64,000 nucleotides of DNA, from positions 1,612,001 to 1,676,000 of the forward strand of contig NC_079885.1 in NCBI RefSeq assembly GCF_029227915.1, read 5' to 3'. Below the pieces are notes generated by a model. It saw only the letters and a program-made list of their open reading frames with translations, was not told where the DNA came from and ran no database searches. Source of the stretch: Hydractinia symbiolongicarpus (taxonomy: Eukaryota; Cnidaria; Hydrozoa; Anthoathecata; Hydractiniidae). Shown here one piece after another: positions 1-12,100 of this stretch (position 1 is the first letter of the stretch; each line of letters begins with the position of its first letter). Position numbers and translations under genes: made by a program.

Positions 1-459
1 CGAACGATTTTTTAAATTATTTTTTCACCACTAAAACGCATGAGACTTGTAGTTTTCAAAAATGTTTTCATTTTTGATGAGACGCCTAATGAAAGAGGTT
101 TAATCGCCGGCAAACGAAATCCCGCGTTTTCCCGTAAATCAGGGGCATGGCGCGTATAGTCGAATGTATACAAAGAAAGTACCCAGGGAGTAAACTCATT
201 TCCCGAACGATTTTTTAAATTTTTTTTTCACCACTATAACGCATGAGACTTGTAGTTTTCAAAAATGTTTTCATTTTTGATGAGACTCTTAATGAAAGCG
301 GTTTAATCGCCGGAAAACGAAAACCCGCGATTTCCCGTAAATCCCGGGCTTGGCCCGTATAGTCAAAAGGATACAAAGAAAGTACCCAGGGAGTAAACTC
401 ATTTCCCGAACGATTTTTTAAATTACTTTTTCACCACTAAAACGTATGAGACTTGTAGT
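1..459. repeat. Opening monomers (variants c and e)
   Basis: The window opens one base before a monomer anchor. The first monomer is variant c with GACGCCTAATGAAAG and ATCAGGGGCATGGCGCG; the second is variant e with GACTCTTAATGAAAG and GCCGGAAAACG. A third begins at 408 and turns into variant d part-way through. The c-then-e order recurs at about 600-1017, 9.0-9.4 kb, 15.2-15.65 kb and 16.5-16.87 kb. Confidence 0.85.
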
Positions 460-1800
460 TTTCAAAAATATTTTCATATTTGATGGGACGCTGAATAAAA
501 GAAGTTTATTCGCCGGCAAACGAAAATCCGCGATTTCCCGTAAATCCCGGACTCGGCCCATATAGTAAAAAGCATACAAAGAAAGTACCCAGGGAGTAAA
601 TTCATTTCCCGAACGATTTTTTAAATTATTTTTTCACCACTAAAACGCATGAGACTTGTAGTTTTCAAAAATGTTTTCATTTTTGATGAGACGCCTAATG
701 AAAGAGGTTTAATCGCCGGCAAACGAAATCCCGCGTTTTCCCGTAAATCAGGGGCTTGGCGCGTATAGTCGAATGTATACAAAGAAAGTACCCAGGGAGT
801 AAACTCATTTCCCGAACGATTTTTTAAATTTTTTTTTCACCACTAAAACGCAGGAGACTTGTAGTTTTAAAAAATGTTTTCATTTTTGATGAGACCCTTA
901 ATGAAAGCGGTTTAATCGCCGGAAAACGAAAACCCGCGATTTCCTGTAAATCCCGGGCTTGGCCCGCATAGTCGAATGTATACAAAGAAAGTACCCTGTG
1001 AGTAAACTCATTTCCAGAACGATTTTTTAAATTATTTTTTCACCACTAAAACGCATAAGACTTGTAGTTTTTAAAAATGTTTTCATTTTTGATGAGACGC
1101 TGAATAAAAGAAGTTTAATCGCCGGCAAACGAAAACCCGCGATTTCCCGTAAATCCCAGCTTGGCCCGTATAGTCAAAAGGATACAAAGAAAGTACCCAG
1201 GGAGTAAACTCATTTCCCGAACGATTTTTTAAATTACTTTTTCACCACTAAAACGTATGAGACTTGTAGTTTTTAAAAATGTTTTCCTTTTTGATGAGAC
1301 GCTGAATAAAAGAAGTTTAATCGCCGGCAAACGAAAACATGCGATTTCCCGTAAATCCTGGACTCGACCCGTATAGTCAAAAGTATACAAAGAAAGTACC
1401 CAGGGAGTAAACTCATTTCCCAAACGATTTTTTAAATTATTATTTCACCACTAAAACGCATGAGACTTGTAGTTTTTAAGAATGTTTTCATTTTTGATGA
1501 GACGCTGAATAAAAGCAGTTTAATCGCCGGCAAACGAAAACCTGCGATTTCCCGTAGACTCGGCCCGTATAGTCAAAAGTATACAAAGAAAGTACCCAGG
1601 GAGTAAACTCATTTCCCCAACGATTTTTTAAATTACTTTTTCACCACTAAAACGCATGAGACTTGTAGTTTTCAAAAATGTTTTCATTTTTGATGAGACG
1701 CTTAATGAAAGAGGTTTATTCGCCGGCAAACGAAAACCTGCGATTTCCCGTAAATCCCGGACTCGGCCCGTATAGTCAAAAGTATACAAAGAAAGTACCC
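460..1800. repeat. Recurrent module, copy 1 of 3 (variants d-c-e-b and on)
   Basis: This run matches about 8823-10163 (offset 8363 bp) and about 16311-17651 (a further 7488 bp) in variant order and in diagnostic marks: ATCAGGGGCTTGGCGCG, GCCGGAAAACG with CCCTGTGAG, a 1-bp loss giving CCCAGCTTGG (CCCGGCTTGG in the other copy checked), and a 7-bp deletion giving CCCGTAGACTCGG at about 1556. The shared rare indels show common descent by duplication. Similarity stops near 1800, where the local 62-bp duplication begins. Confidence 0.8.
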
Positions 1801-1866
1801 AGGGATTTCCCGTAAATCCCGGACTCGGCCCGTATAGTCAAAAGTATAAAAAGAAAGTACCCAGGG
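1743..1866. repeat. 62-bp partial-monomer tandem duplication
   Basis: Bases 1743-1804 are repeated at 1805-1866 with one visible difference (TATACA becomes TATAAA). Both start at ATTTCCCGTAAATCC and end at GTACCCAGGG. The monomer that carries it is therefore 265 bp (anchors at 1618 and 1883) instead of 203. It is the only sub-monomer-sized duplication of this size that I noticed, and the copies of this module at 8.8-10.2 and 16.3-17.65 kb lack it, so it is private to copy 1. Confidence 0.92.
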
Positions 1867-4700
1867 AGTAAACTCATTTCCAGAACGATTTTTTAAATTA
1901 TTTTTTCACCACTAAAACGCATAAGACTTGTAGTTTTTAAAAATGTTTTCATTTTTGATGAGACGCTGAATAAAAGAAGTTTAATCGCCGACAAACGAAA
2001 ACCCGCGTTTTCCCGTAAATCCCGGGCTTGGCCCGTATAGTCAAAAGTATACAAAGAAAGTACCCAGGGAGTAAACTCATTTCCCGAACGATTTTTTAAA
2101 TTACTTTTTCACCACTAAAACGCATGAGACTTGTAGTTTTCAAAAATGTTTTCATTTTTGATGAGACGCTGAATAAAAGCAGTTTAATCGCCGGCAAACG
2201 AAAACCTGCGATTTCCCTAAATCCCGGACTCGGCCCGTATAGTCAAAAGTATACAAAGAAAGTACCCAGGGAGTAAACTCATTTCCAGAACGATTTTTTA
2301 AATTTTTTTTTCACCACTAAAACGCATAAGACTTGTAGTTTTTAAAAATGTTTTCATTTTTGATGAGACGCTGAATAAAAGCAGTTTAATCGCCGGCAAA
2401 CGAAAACCCGCGTTTTCCCGTAAATCCCGGGCTTGGCCCATATAGTCAAAAGTATACAAAGAAAGTACCCAGGGAGTAAACTCATTTCCCGAACGATTTT
2501 TTAAATTACTTTTTCACCACTAAAACGCATGAGACTTGTAGTTTTCAAAAATGTTTTCATTTTTGATGAGACGCTGAATAAAAGCAGTTTAATCGCCGGC
2601 AAACGAAAACCTGCGATTTCCCTAAATCCCGGACTCGGCCCGTATAGTCAAAAGTATACAAAGAAAGTACCCAGGGAGTAAACTCATTTCCCGAACGATT
2701 TTTTAAATTACTTTTTCACCACTAAAAAGCATGAGACTTGTAGTTTTCAAAAATGATTTCATTTTTGATGAGACGCTGAATAAAAGCAGTTTAATCGCCG
2801 GCAAACGAAAACCTGCGATTTCCTTAAATCCCGGACTCGGCCCGTATAGTCAAAAGTATACAAAGAAAGTACCCAGGGAGTAAACTCATTTCCAGAACGA
2901 TTTTTTAAATTATTATTTCACCACTAAAACGCATGAGACTTGTAGTTTTTAAAAATGTTTTCATTCTTGATGAGACGCTGAATAAAAGCAGTTTAATCGG
3001 CGGCAAACGAAAACCTGCGATTTCCCTAAATCCCGGACTCGGCCCGTATAGTCAAAAGTATACAAAGAAAGTACCCAGGGAGTAAACTCATTTCCAGAAC
3101 GATTTTTTAAATTATTTTTTCACCACTAAAACGCATAAGACTTGTAGTTTTCAAAAATGATTTCATTTTTGATGAGACGCTGAATAAAAGCAGTTTAATC
3201 GCCGGCAAACGAAAACCTGCGATTTCCTTAAATCCCGGACTCGGCCCGTATAGTCAAAAGTATACAAAGAAAGTACCCAGGGAGTAAACTCATTTCCAGA
3301 ACGATTTTTTAAATTATTATTTCACCACTAAAACGCATGAGACTTGTAGTTTTTAAAAATGTTTTCATTCTTGATGAGACGCTGAATAAAAGCAGTTTAA
3401 TCGGCGGCAAACGAAAACCTGCGATTTCCCTAAATCCCGGACTCGGCCCGTATAGTCAAAAGTATACAAAGAAAGTACCCAGGGAGTAAACTCATTTCCA
3501 GAACGATTTTTTAAATTATTTTTTCACCACTAAAACGCATAAGACTTGTAGTTTTTAAAAATGTTTTCATTTTTGATGAGACGCTGAATAAAAGCAGTTT
3601 AATCGCCGGCAAACGAAAACCCGCGTTTTCCCGTAAATCCCGGGCTTGGCCCATATAGTCAAAAGTATACAAAGAAAGTACCCAGGGAGTAAACTCATTT
3701 CCCGAACGATTTTTTAAATTACTTTTTCACCACTAAAACGCATGAGACTTGTAGTTTTCAAAAATGTTTTCATTTTTGATGAGACGCTGAATAAAAGCAG
3801 TTTAATCGCCGGCAAACGAAAACCTGCGATTTCCCTAAATCCCGGACTCGGCCCGTATAGTCAAAAGTATACAAAGAAAGTACCCAGGGAGTAAACTCAT
3901 TTCCAGAACGATTTTTTAAATTATTATTTCACCACTAAAACTCATGAGACTTGTAGTTTTTAAAAATGTTTTCATTCTTGATGAAACGCTGAATAAAAGA
4001 AGTTTAATCGCCGGCAAACGAAAACCCGCGATTTCCCGTAAATCCCGGGCTTAGCCCGTATAGTCAAAAGTATACAAAGAAAGTACCCAGGGAGTAAACT
4101 CATTTCCCGAACGATTTTTTAAATTACTTTTTCACCACTAAAAAGCATGAGACTTGTAGTTTTCAAAAATGATTTCATTTTTGATGAGACGCTGAATAAA
4201 AGCAGTTTAATCGCCGGCAAACGAAAACCTGCGATTTCCTTAAATCCCGGACTCGGCCCGTATAGTCAAAAGTATACAAAGAAAGTACCCAGGTAGTAAA
4301 CTCATTTCCAGAACGATTTTTTAAATTATTATTTCACCACTAAAACGCATGAGACTTGTAGTTTTTAAAAATGTTTTCATTCTTGATGAAACGCTGAATA
4401 AAAGAAGTTTAATCGCCGGCAAACGAAAACCCGCGATTTCCCGTAAATCCCGGGCTTAGCCCGTATAGTCAAAAGTATACAAAGAAAGTACCCAGGGAGT
4501 AAACTCATTTCCCGAACGATTTTTTAAATTACTTTTTCACCACTAAAAAGCATGAGACTTGTAGTTTTCAAAAATGATTTCATTTTTGATGAGACGCTGA
4601 ATAAAAGCAGTTTAATCGCCGGCAAACGAAAACCTGCGATTTCCCTAAATCCCGGACTCGGCCCGTATAGTCAAAAGTATACAAGGAAAGTACCCAGGGA
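1867..4700. repeat. Dimeric higher-order repeat region (~404-405 bp)
   Basis: Alternating monomers recur every two units. The mark TTTCCCTAAAT at about 2215 and 2620 is 405 bp apart; ATTCTTGATG at 2963 and 3367 is 404 bp apart and at 3974 and 4379 is 405 bp apart; the rare CGGCGGCAAACG near 2998 recurs near 3402; TCCTTAAATCC at 2821 recurs at 3225. One 607-bp (three-monomer) step lies between 3367 and 3974, so the dimer rhythm is broken once. Confidence 0.82.
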
Positions 4701-5539
4701 GTAAACTCATTACCAGAACGATTTTTTAAATCATTTTTTCACCACTAAAACGCATAAGACTTGTAGTTTTTAAAAATGTTTTCATTTTTGATGAGACGCT
4801 GAATAAAAGAAGTTTAATCGCCGGCAAACGAAAACCCGCGATTTCCCGTAAATCCCGGGCTTGGCCCGTATAGTCAAAAGTATACAAAGAAAGTACCCAG
4901 GGAGTAAAGTCATTTCCCGAACGATTTTTTAAATTACTTTTTCACCACTAAAACGCATAAGACTTGTAGTTTTTAAAAATGTTTTCATTTTTGATGAGAC
5001 GCTGAATAAAAGCAGTTTAATCGCCGGCAAACGAAAACCCGCGATTTCCCGTAAATCCCGGGCTTGGCCCGTATAGTCAAAAGTATACAAAGAAAGTACC
5101 CAGGGAGTAAACTCATTTCCAGAACGATTTTTTAATCCATTTTTTCATCACTAAAACGCATAAGACTTGTAGTTTTTAAAAATGTTTTCATTTTTGATGA
5201 GACGCTGAATAAGAGAAGTTTAATCGCCGGCAAACGAAAATCCGCGATTTCCCGTAAATCCCGGGCTTGGCCCGTATAGTCAAAAGTATACAAAGAAAGT
5301 ACCCAGGGAGTAAACTCATTTCCCGAACGATTTTTTAAATTATTTTTTCACCACTAAAACGCATGAGACTTGTAGTTTTCAAAAATGTTTTCATTTTTGA
5401 TGAGACGCTTAATGAAAGAGGTTTTATCGCCGGCAAACGAAATCCCGCGTTTTCCCGTAAATCCGGGGCTTGGCCCGTATAGTCGAATGTACTCAAAGAA
5501 AGTACCCAGGGAGTAAACTCATTTCCCGAACGATTTTTT
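4701..5539. repeat. Monomer run matched 18,219 bp downstream
   Basis: Marks in this run recur at one constant offset: the TCATTTTTTC variant at 4731 and 22950, AATAAGAGAAG (AAGAGAAG at 5211 and 23430), and CGCTTAATGAAAGAG at 5406 and 23625 are each 18,219 bp apart. The run ends with a variant c monomer carrying CCGGGGCTTGGCCCG and GTCGAATG. It appears to mark the beginning of a superunit that restarts at about 22.9 kb. Confidence 0.72.
5474..5487 (-). other. CENP-B-box-like motif, one base short
   Basis: On the minus strand this reads TTCG-ACT-A-TA-CGGG. The minimal mammalian CENP-B box is TTCG-NNNN-A-NN-CGGG, so all nine fixed bases are present but the first spacer is 3 bases instead of 4. 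The motif appears in monomers carrying GTCGAATG after CCCGTATA (mostly variants c and e) and is degraded to TTTTG...CGGG in monomers with GTCAAAAG. Binding by a CENP-B-like protein is not established, and a spacing change would be expected to weaken or abolish binding by the mammalian protein. Confidence 0.25.
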
Positions 5540-6357
5540 AAAATTTTTTTTCACCACTAAAAGGCATGAGACTTGTAGTTTTCAAAAATGTTTTCATTTT
5601 TGATGAGACGCTGAATAAAAGCAGTTTAATCGCCGGCAAACGAAAACCTGCGATTTCCCTAAATCCCGGACTCGGCCCGTATAGTCAAAAGTATACAAAG
5701 AAAGTACCCAGGGAGTAAACTCATTTCCAGAACGATTTTTTAAATTATTTTTTCACCACTAAAACGCATAAGACTTGTAGTTTTTAAAAATGTTTTCATT
5801 TTTGATGAGACGCTGAATAAAAGCAGTTTAATCGCCGGCAAACGAAAACCTGCGATTTCCCGAAAATCCCGGGCTTGGCCCGTATAGTCAAAAGTATACA
5901 AAGAAAGTACCCAGGGAGTAAACTCATTTCCCAAACGATTTTTTAAATTATTATTTCACCACTAAAACGTATGAGACTTGTAGTTTTCAAGAATGTTTTC
6001 ATTTTTGATGAGACGCTGAATAAAAGCAGTTTAATCGCCGGCAAACGAAAACCTGCGATTTCCCGTAAATCCCGGACTCGGCCCGTATAGTCAAAAGTAA
6101 ACAAAGAAAGTACCCAGGGAGTAAACTCATTTCCAAAACGATTTTTTAAATTATTTTTTCACCACTAAAACGCATAAGACTTGTAGTTTTTAAAAATGTT
6201 TTCATTTTTGATGAGACGCTGAATAAAAGAAGTTTAATCGCCGGCAAACGAAAACCCGCTATTTCCCGTAAATCCCGGGCTTGGCTCGTATAGTCAAAAG
6301 TATACAAAGAAAGTACCCAGGGAGTAAACTCATTTCCCGAACGATTTTTTAAATTAC

Positions 6358-7776
6358 TTTTTCACCACTAAAACGCATGAGACTTGTAGTTTTCAAAAAT
6401 GTTTTCATTTTTGATGAGACGCTGAATAAAAGAAGTTTAATCGCCGGCAAACGAAAACCCGCGATTTCCCGTTAATCCCGGGCTTGGCTCGTATAGTCAA
6501 AAGTATACAAAGAAAGTACCCAGGGAGTAAACTCATTTCCCGAACGATTTTTTAAATTACTTTTTCACCACTAAAACGCATGAGACTTTTTGTTTTCAAA
6601 AATGTTTTCATTTTTGATGAGACGCTGAATAAAAGCAGTTTAATCGCCAGCAAACGAAAACCTGCGATTTCCCTAAGTCCCGGACTCGGCCCGTATTGTC
6701 AAAAGTATACAAAGAAAGTACCCAGGGAGTAAACTCATTTCCAGAACGATTTTTTAAATTATTATTTCACCACTAAAACGCATGAGACTTGTAGTTTTCA
6801 AGAATGTTTTCATTTTTGATGAGACGCTGAATTAAAGCAGTTTAATCGCCGGCAAACGAAAACCTGCGATTTCCCGTAAATCCCGGACTCTGCCCGTATA
6901 GTCAAAAGTATACAAAGAAAGTACCCAGGGAGTAAACTCATTTCCAAAACGATTTTTTAAATTATTTTTTCACCACTAAAACGCATAAGACTTGTAGTTT
7001 TTAAAAATGTTTTCATTTTTGATGAGACGCTGAATAAAAGAAGTTTAATCGCTGGCAAACGAAAACCCGCGATTTCCCGTAAATCCCGGGCTTGGCCCGT
7101 ATAGTCAAAAGTATACAAAGAAAGTACCCAGGGAGTAAACTCATTTCCCGAACGATTTTTTAAATTACTTTTTCACCACTAAAACGCATGAGACTTGTAG
7201 TTTTCAAAAATGTTTTCATTTTTGATGAGACGCTGAATAAAAGAAGTTTAATCGCCGGCAAACGAAAACCTGCGATTTCCCGTAAATCCCGGACTCAACC
7301 CGTATAGTCAAAAGTATACAAAGAAAGTACCCAGGGAGTAAACTCATTTCCCGAACGATTTTTTATATTATTTTTTTACCACTAAACGCATGAGACTTGT
7401 AGTTTTCAAAAATATTTTCATATTTGATGGGACGCAGAATAAAAGAAGTTTATTCGCCGGCAAACGAAAATCCGCGATTTCCCGTAAATCCCGGACTCCG
7501 TCCGTATAGTAAAAAGCATACAAAGAAAGTATCCAGGGAGTAAACTCATTTCCCGAACGATTTTTTAAATTATTTTTTCACCACTAAATCGCATGAGACT
7601 TGTAGTTTTCAAAAATGTTTTCATTTTTGATGAGACGCTTAATGAAAGAGGTTTAATCGCCGGCAAACGAAATCCCGCGTTTTCCCGTAAATCAGGGGCT
7701 TGGCGCGTATAGTCGAATGTATACAAAGAAAGTACCCAGGGAGTAAACTCATTTCCCGAACGATTTTTTAAATTTT
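6358..7776. repeat. 7-mer HOR (1419 bp), copy 1
   Basis: Matches the next 1419 bp almost perfectly. Diagnostic marks include GTTAATCCCGGGC (6471, 7890), GACTTTTTGTTTTC (6584, 8003), the GAATTAAAGCAG monomer, CGCTGGCAAACG and a variant d monomer with TTTTTATATTA. Two differences were noted: CGCCAGC here versus CGCCGGC, and ACTCTGCCC here versus ACTCGGCCC. Confidence 0.9.
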
Positions 7777-9195
7777 TTTTTCACCACTAAAACGCATGAG
7801 ACTTGTAGTTTTCAAAAATGTTTTCATTTTTGATGAGACGCTGAATAAAAGAAGTTTAATCGCCGGCAAACGAAAACCCGCGATTTCCCGTTAATCCCGG
7901 GCTTGGCTCGTATAGTCAAAAGTATACAAAGAAAGTACCCAGGGAGTAAACTCATTTCCCGAACGATTTTTTAAATTACTTTTTCACCACTAAAACGCAT
8001 GAGACTTTTTGTTTTCAAAAATGTTTTCATTTTTGATGAGACGCTGAATAAAAGCAGTTTAATCGCCGGCAAACGAAAACCTGCGATTTCCCTAAGTCCC
8101 GGACTCGGCCCGTATTGTCAAAAGTATACAAAGAAAGTACCCAGGGAGTAAACTCATTTCCAGAACGATTTTTTAAATTATTATTTCACCACTAAAACGC
8201 ATGAGACTTGTAGTTTTCAAGAATGTTTTCATTTTTGATGAGACGCTGAATTAAAGCAGTTTAATCGCCGGCAAACGAAAACCTGCGATTTCCCGTAAAT
8301 CCCGGACTCGGCCCGTATAGTCAAAAGTATACAAAGAAAGTACCCAGGGAGTAAACTCATTTCCAAAACGATTTTTTAAATTATTTTTTCACCACTAAAA
8401 CGCATAAGACTTGTAGTTTTTAAAAATGTTTTCATTTTTGATGAGACGCTGAATAAAAGAAGTTTAATCGCTGGCAAACGAAAACCCGCGATTTCCCGTA
8501 AATCCCGGGCTTGGCCCGTATAGTCAAAAGTATACAAAGAAAGTACCCAGGGAGTAAACTCATTTCCCGAACGATTTTTTAAATTACTTTTTCACCACTA
8601 AAACGCATGAGACTTGTAGTTTTCAAAAATGTTTTCATTTTTGATGAGACGCTGAATAAAAGAAGTTTAATCGCCGGCAAACGAAAACCTGCGATTTCCC
8701 GTAAATCCCGGACTCAACCCGTATAGTCAAAAGTATACAAAGAAAGTACCCAGGGAGTAAACTCATTTCCCGAACGATTTTTTATATTATTTTTTTACCA
8801 CTAAACGCATGAGACTTGTAGTTTTCAAAAATATTTTCATATTTGATGGGACGCAGAATAAAAGAAGTTTATTCGCCGGCAAACGAAAATCCGCGATTTC
8901 CCGTAAATCCCGGACTCCGTCCGTATAGTAAAAAGCATACAAAGAAAGTATCCAGGGAGTAAACTCATTTCCCGAACGATTTTTTAAATTATTTTTTCAC
9001 CACTAAATCGCATGAGACTTGTAGTTTTCAAAAATGTTTTCATTTTTGATGAGACGCTTAATGAAAGAGGTTTAATCGCCGGCAAACGAAATCCCGCGTT
9101 TTCCCGTAAATCAGGGGCTTGGCGCGTATAGTCGAATGTATACAAAGAAAGTACCCAGGGAGTAAACTCATTTCCCGAACGATTTTTTAAATTTT
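7777..9195. repeat. 7-mer HOR (1419 bp), copy 2
   Basis: Second copy of the seven-monomer unit. Identity runs on about 60 bp past the formal end, then breaks at GATGAGAC(GC/TC) near 9259, where a variant e monomer begins. The left break lies in the T run of an anchor (ATTACTTTTT versus ATTTTTTTTT), so the exchange point is within the A/T block. Confidence 0.9.
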
Positions 9196-12100
9196 TTTTT
9201 CACCACTAAAACGCATGAGACTTGTAGTTTTCAAAAATGTTTTCATTTTTGATGAGACTCTTAATGAAAGCAGTTTAATCGCCGGAAAACGAAAACCCGC
9301 GATTTCCCGTAAATCCCGGGCTTGGCCCGCATAGTCGAATGTATGCAAGGAAAGTACCCTGTGAGTAAACTCATTTCCAGAACGATTTTTTAAATTATTT
9401 TTTCACCACTACAACGCATAAGACTTGTAGTTTTTAAAAATGTTTTCATTTTTGATGAGACGCTGAATAAAAGAAGTTTAATCGCCGGCAAACGAAAACC
9501 CGCGATGTCCCGTAAATCCCGGCTTGGCCCGTATAGTCAAAAGGATACAAAGAAAGTACCCAGGGAGTAAACTCATTTCCCGAACGATTTTTTAAATTAC
9601 TTTTTCACCACTAAAACGTATGAGACTTGTAGTTTTTAAAAATGTTTTCATTTTTGATGAGACGCTGAATAAAAGAAGTTTAATCGCCGGCAAACGAAAA
9701 CCTGCGATTTCCCGTAAATCCTGAACTCGGCCCGTATAGTCAAAAGTATACAAAGAAAGTACCCAGGGAGTAAACTCATTTCCCAAACAATTTTTTAAAT
9801 TATTATTTCACCACTAAAACGGATGAGACTTGTAGTTTTCAAGAATGTTTTCATTTTTGATGAGACGCCGAATAAAAGCAGTTTAATCGCCGGCAAACGA
9901 AAACCTGCGATTTCCCGTAGACTCGGCCCGTATAGTCAAAAGTATACAAAGAAAGTACCCAGGGAGTAAACTCATTTCCCCAACGATTTTTTAAATTACT
10001 TTTTCACCACTAAAACGCATGAGACTTGTAGTTTTCAAAAATGTTTTCATTTTTGATGAGACGCTTAATGAAAGAGGTTTATTCGCCGGCAAACGAAAAC
10101 CTGCGATTTCCCGTAAATCCCGGACTCGGCCCGTATAGTCAAAAGTATACAAAGAAAGTACCCAGGGAGTAAACTCATTTCCCGAACGATTTTTTAAATT
10201 ACTTTTTCACCACTAAAACGCATGAGACTTGTAGTTTTTAAAAATGTTTTCATTTTTGATGAGACGCTGAATAAAAGAAGTTTAATCGCCGGCTAACGAA
10301 AACCTGCGATTTCCCGTAAATCCTGGACTCGGCCCGTATAGTCAAAAGTATACAAAGAAAGTGCCCAGGGAGTAAACTCATTTCCCGAACGATTTTTTAT
10401 ATTATTTTTTTACCACTAAACGCATGAGACTTGTAGTTTTCAAAAATATTTTCATATTTGATGGGACGCTGAATAAAAGAAGTTTATTCGCCGGCAAACG
10501 AAATTCCGCAATTTCCCGTAAATCCCGGACTCGGTCCGTATAGTAAAAAGCATACAAAGAAAGTACCCAGGGAGTAAACTCATTTCCCGAACGATTTTTT
10601 AAATTATTTTTTCACCACTAAATCGCATGAGACTTGTAGTTTTCAAAAATGTTTTCATTTCTGATGAGACGCTTAATGAAAGAGGTTTAATCGCCGGCAA
10701 ACGAAATCCCGCGTTTTCCCGTAAATCAGGGGCTTGGCGCGTATAGTCGAATGTATACAAAGAAAGTACCCAGGGAGTAAACTCATTTCCCGAACGATTT
10801 TTTAAATTATTTTTTCACCACTAAAACGCATAAGACTTGTAGTTTTTAAAAATGTTTTCATTTTTGATGAGACGCTGAATAAAAGAAGTTTAATCGCCGG
10901 CAAACGAAAACCCGCGATTTCCCGTAAATCCCGGCTTGGCCCGTATAGTCAAAAGGATACAAAGAAAGTACCCAGGGAGTAAACTCATTTCCCGAACGAT
11001 TTTTTAAATTACTTTTTCACCACTAAAACGTATGAGACTTGTAGTTTTTAAAAATGTTTTCATTTTTGATGAGACGCTGAATAAAAGAAGTTTAATCGCC
11101 GGCAAACGAAAACCTGCGATTTCCCGTAAATCCTGAACTCGGCCCGTATAGTCAAAAGTATACAAAGAAAGTACCCAGGGAGTAAACTCATTTCCCAAAC
11201 GATTTTTTAAATTATTAATTCACCACTAAAACGCATGAGACTTGTAGTTTTCAAGAATGTTTTCATTTTTGATGAGACGCTGAATAAAAGCAGTTTAATC
11301 GCCGGCAAACGAAAACCTGCGATTTCCCGTAGACTCGGCCCGTATAGTCAAAAGTATACAAAGAAAGTACCCAGGGAGTAAACTCATTTCCCCAACGATT
11401 TTTTAAATTGCTTTTTCACCACTAAAACGCACGAGACTTGTAGTTTTCAAAAATGTTTTCATTTTTGATGAGACGCTTAATGAAAGAGGTTTATTCGCCG
11501 GCAAACGAAAACCTGCGATTTCCCGTAAATCCCGGACTCGGCCCGTATAGTCAAAAGTATACAAAGAAAGTACCCAGGGAGTAAACTCATTTCCTGAACG
11601 ATTTTTTAAATTACTTTTTCACCACTAAAACGCATGAGACTTGTAGTTTTTAAAAATGTTTTCATTTTTGATGAGACGCTGAATAAAAGAAGTTTATTCG
11701 CCGGCAAACGAAAACCCGCGATTTCCCGTAAATCCCGGCTTGGCCCGTATAGTCAAAAGTATACAAAGAAAGTACCCAGGGAGTAAACTCATTTCCCGAA
11801 CGACTTTTTAAATTACTTTTTCACCACTAAAACGCATGAGACTTGTAGTTTTTAAAAATGTTTTCATTTTTGATGAGACGCTGAATAAAAGAAGTTTAAT
11901 CGCCGGCAAACGAAAACCTGCGATTTCCCGTAAATCCTGGACTCGGCCCGTATAGTCAAAAGTATACAAAGAAAGTACCCAGGGAGTAAACTCATTTCCC
12001 AAACGATTTTTTAAAATATTATTTCACCACTAAAACGCATGAGACTTGTAGTTTTCAAGAATGTTTTCATTTTTGATGAGACGCTGAATAAAAGCAGTTT

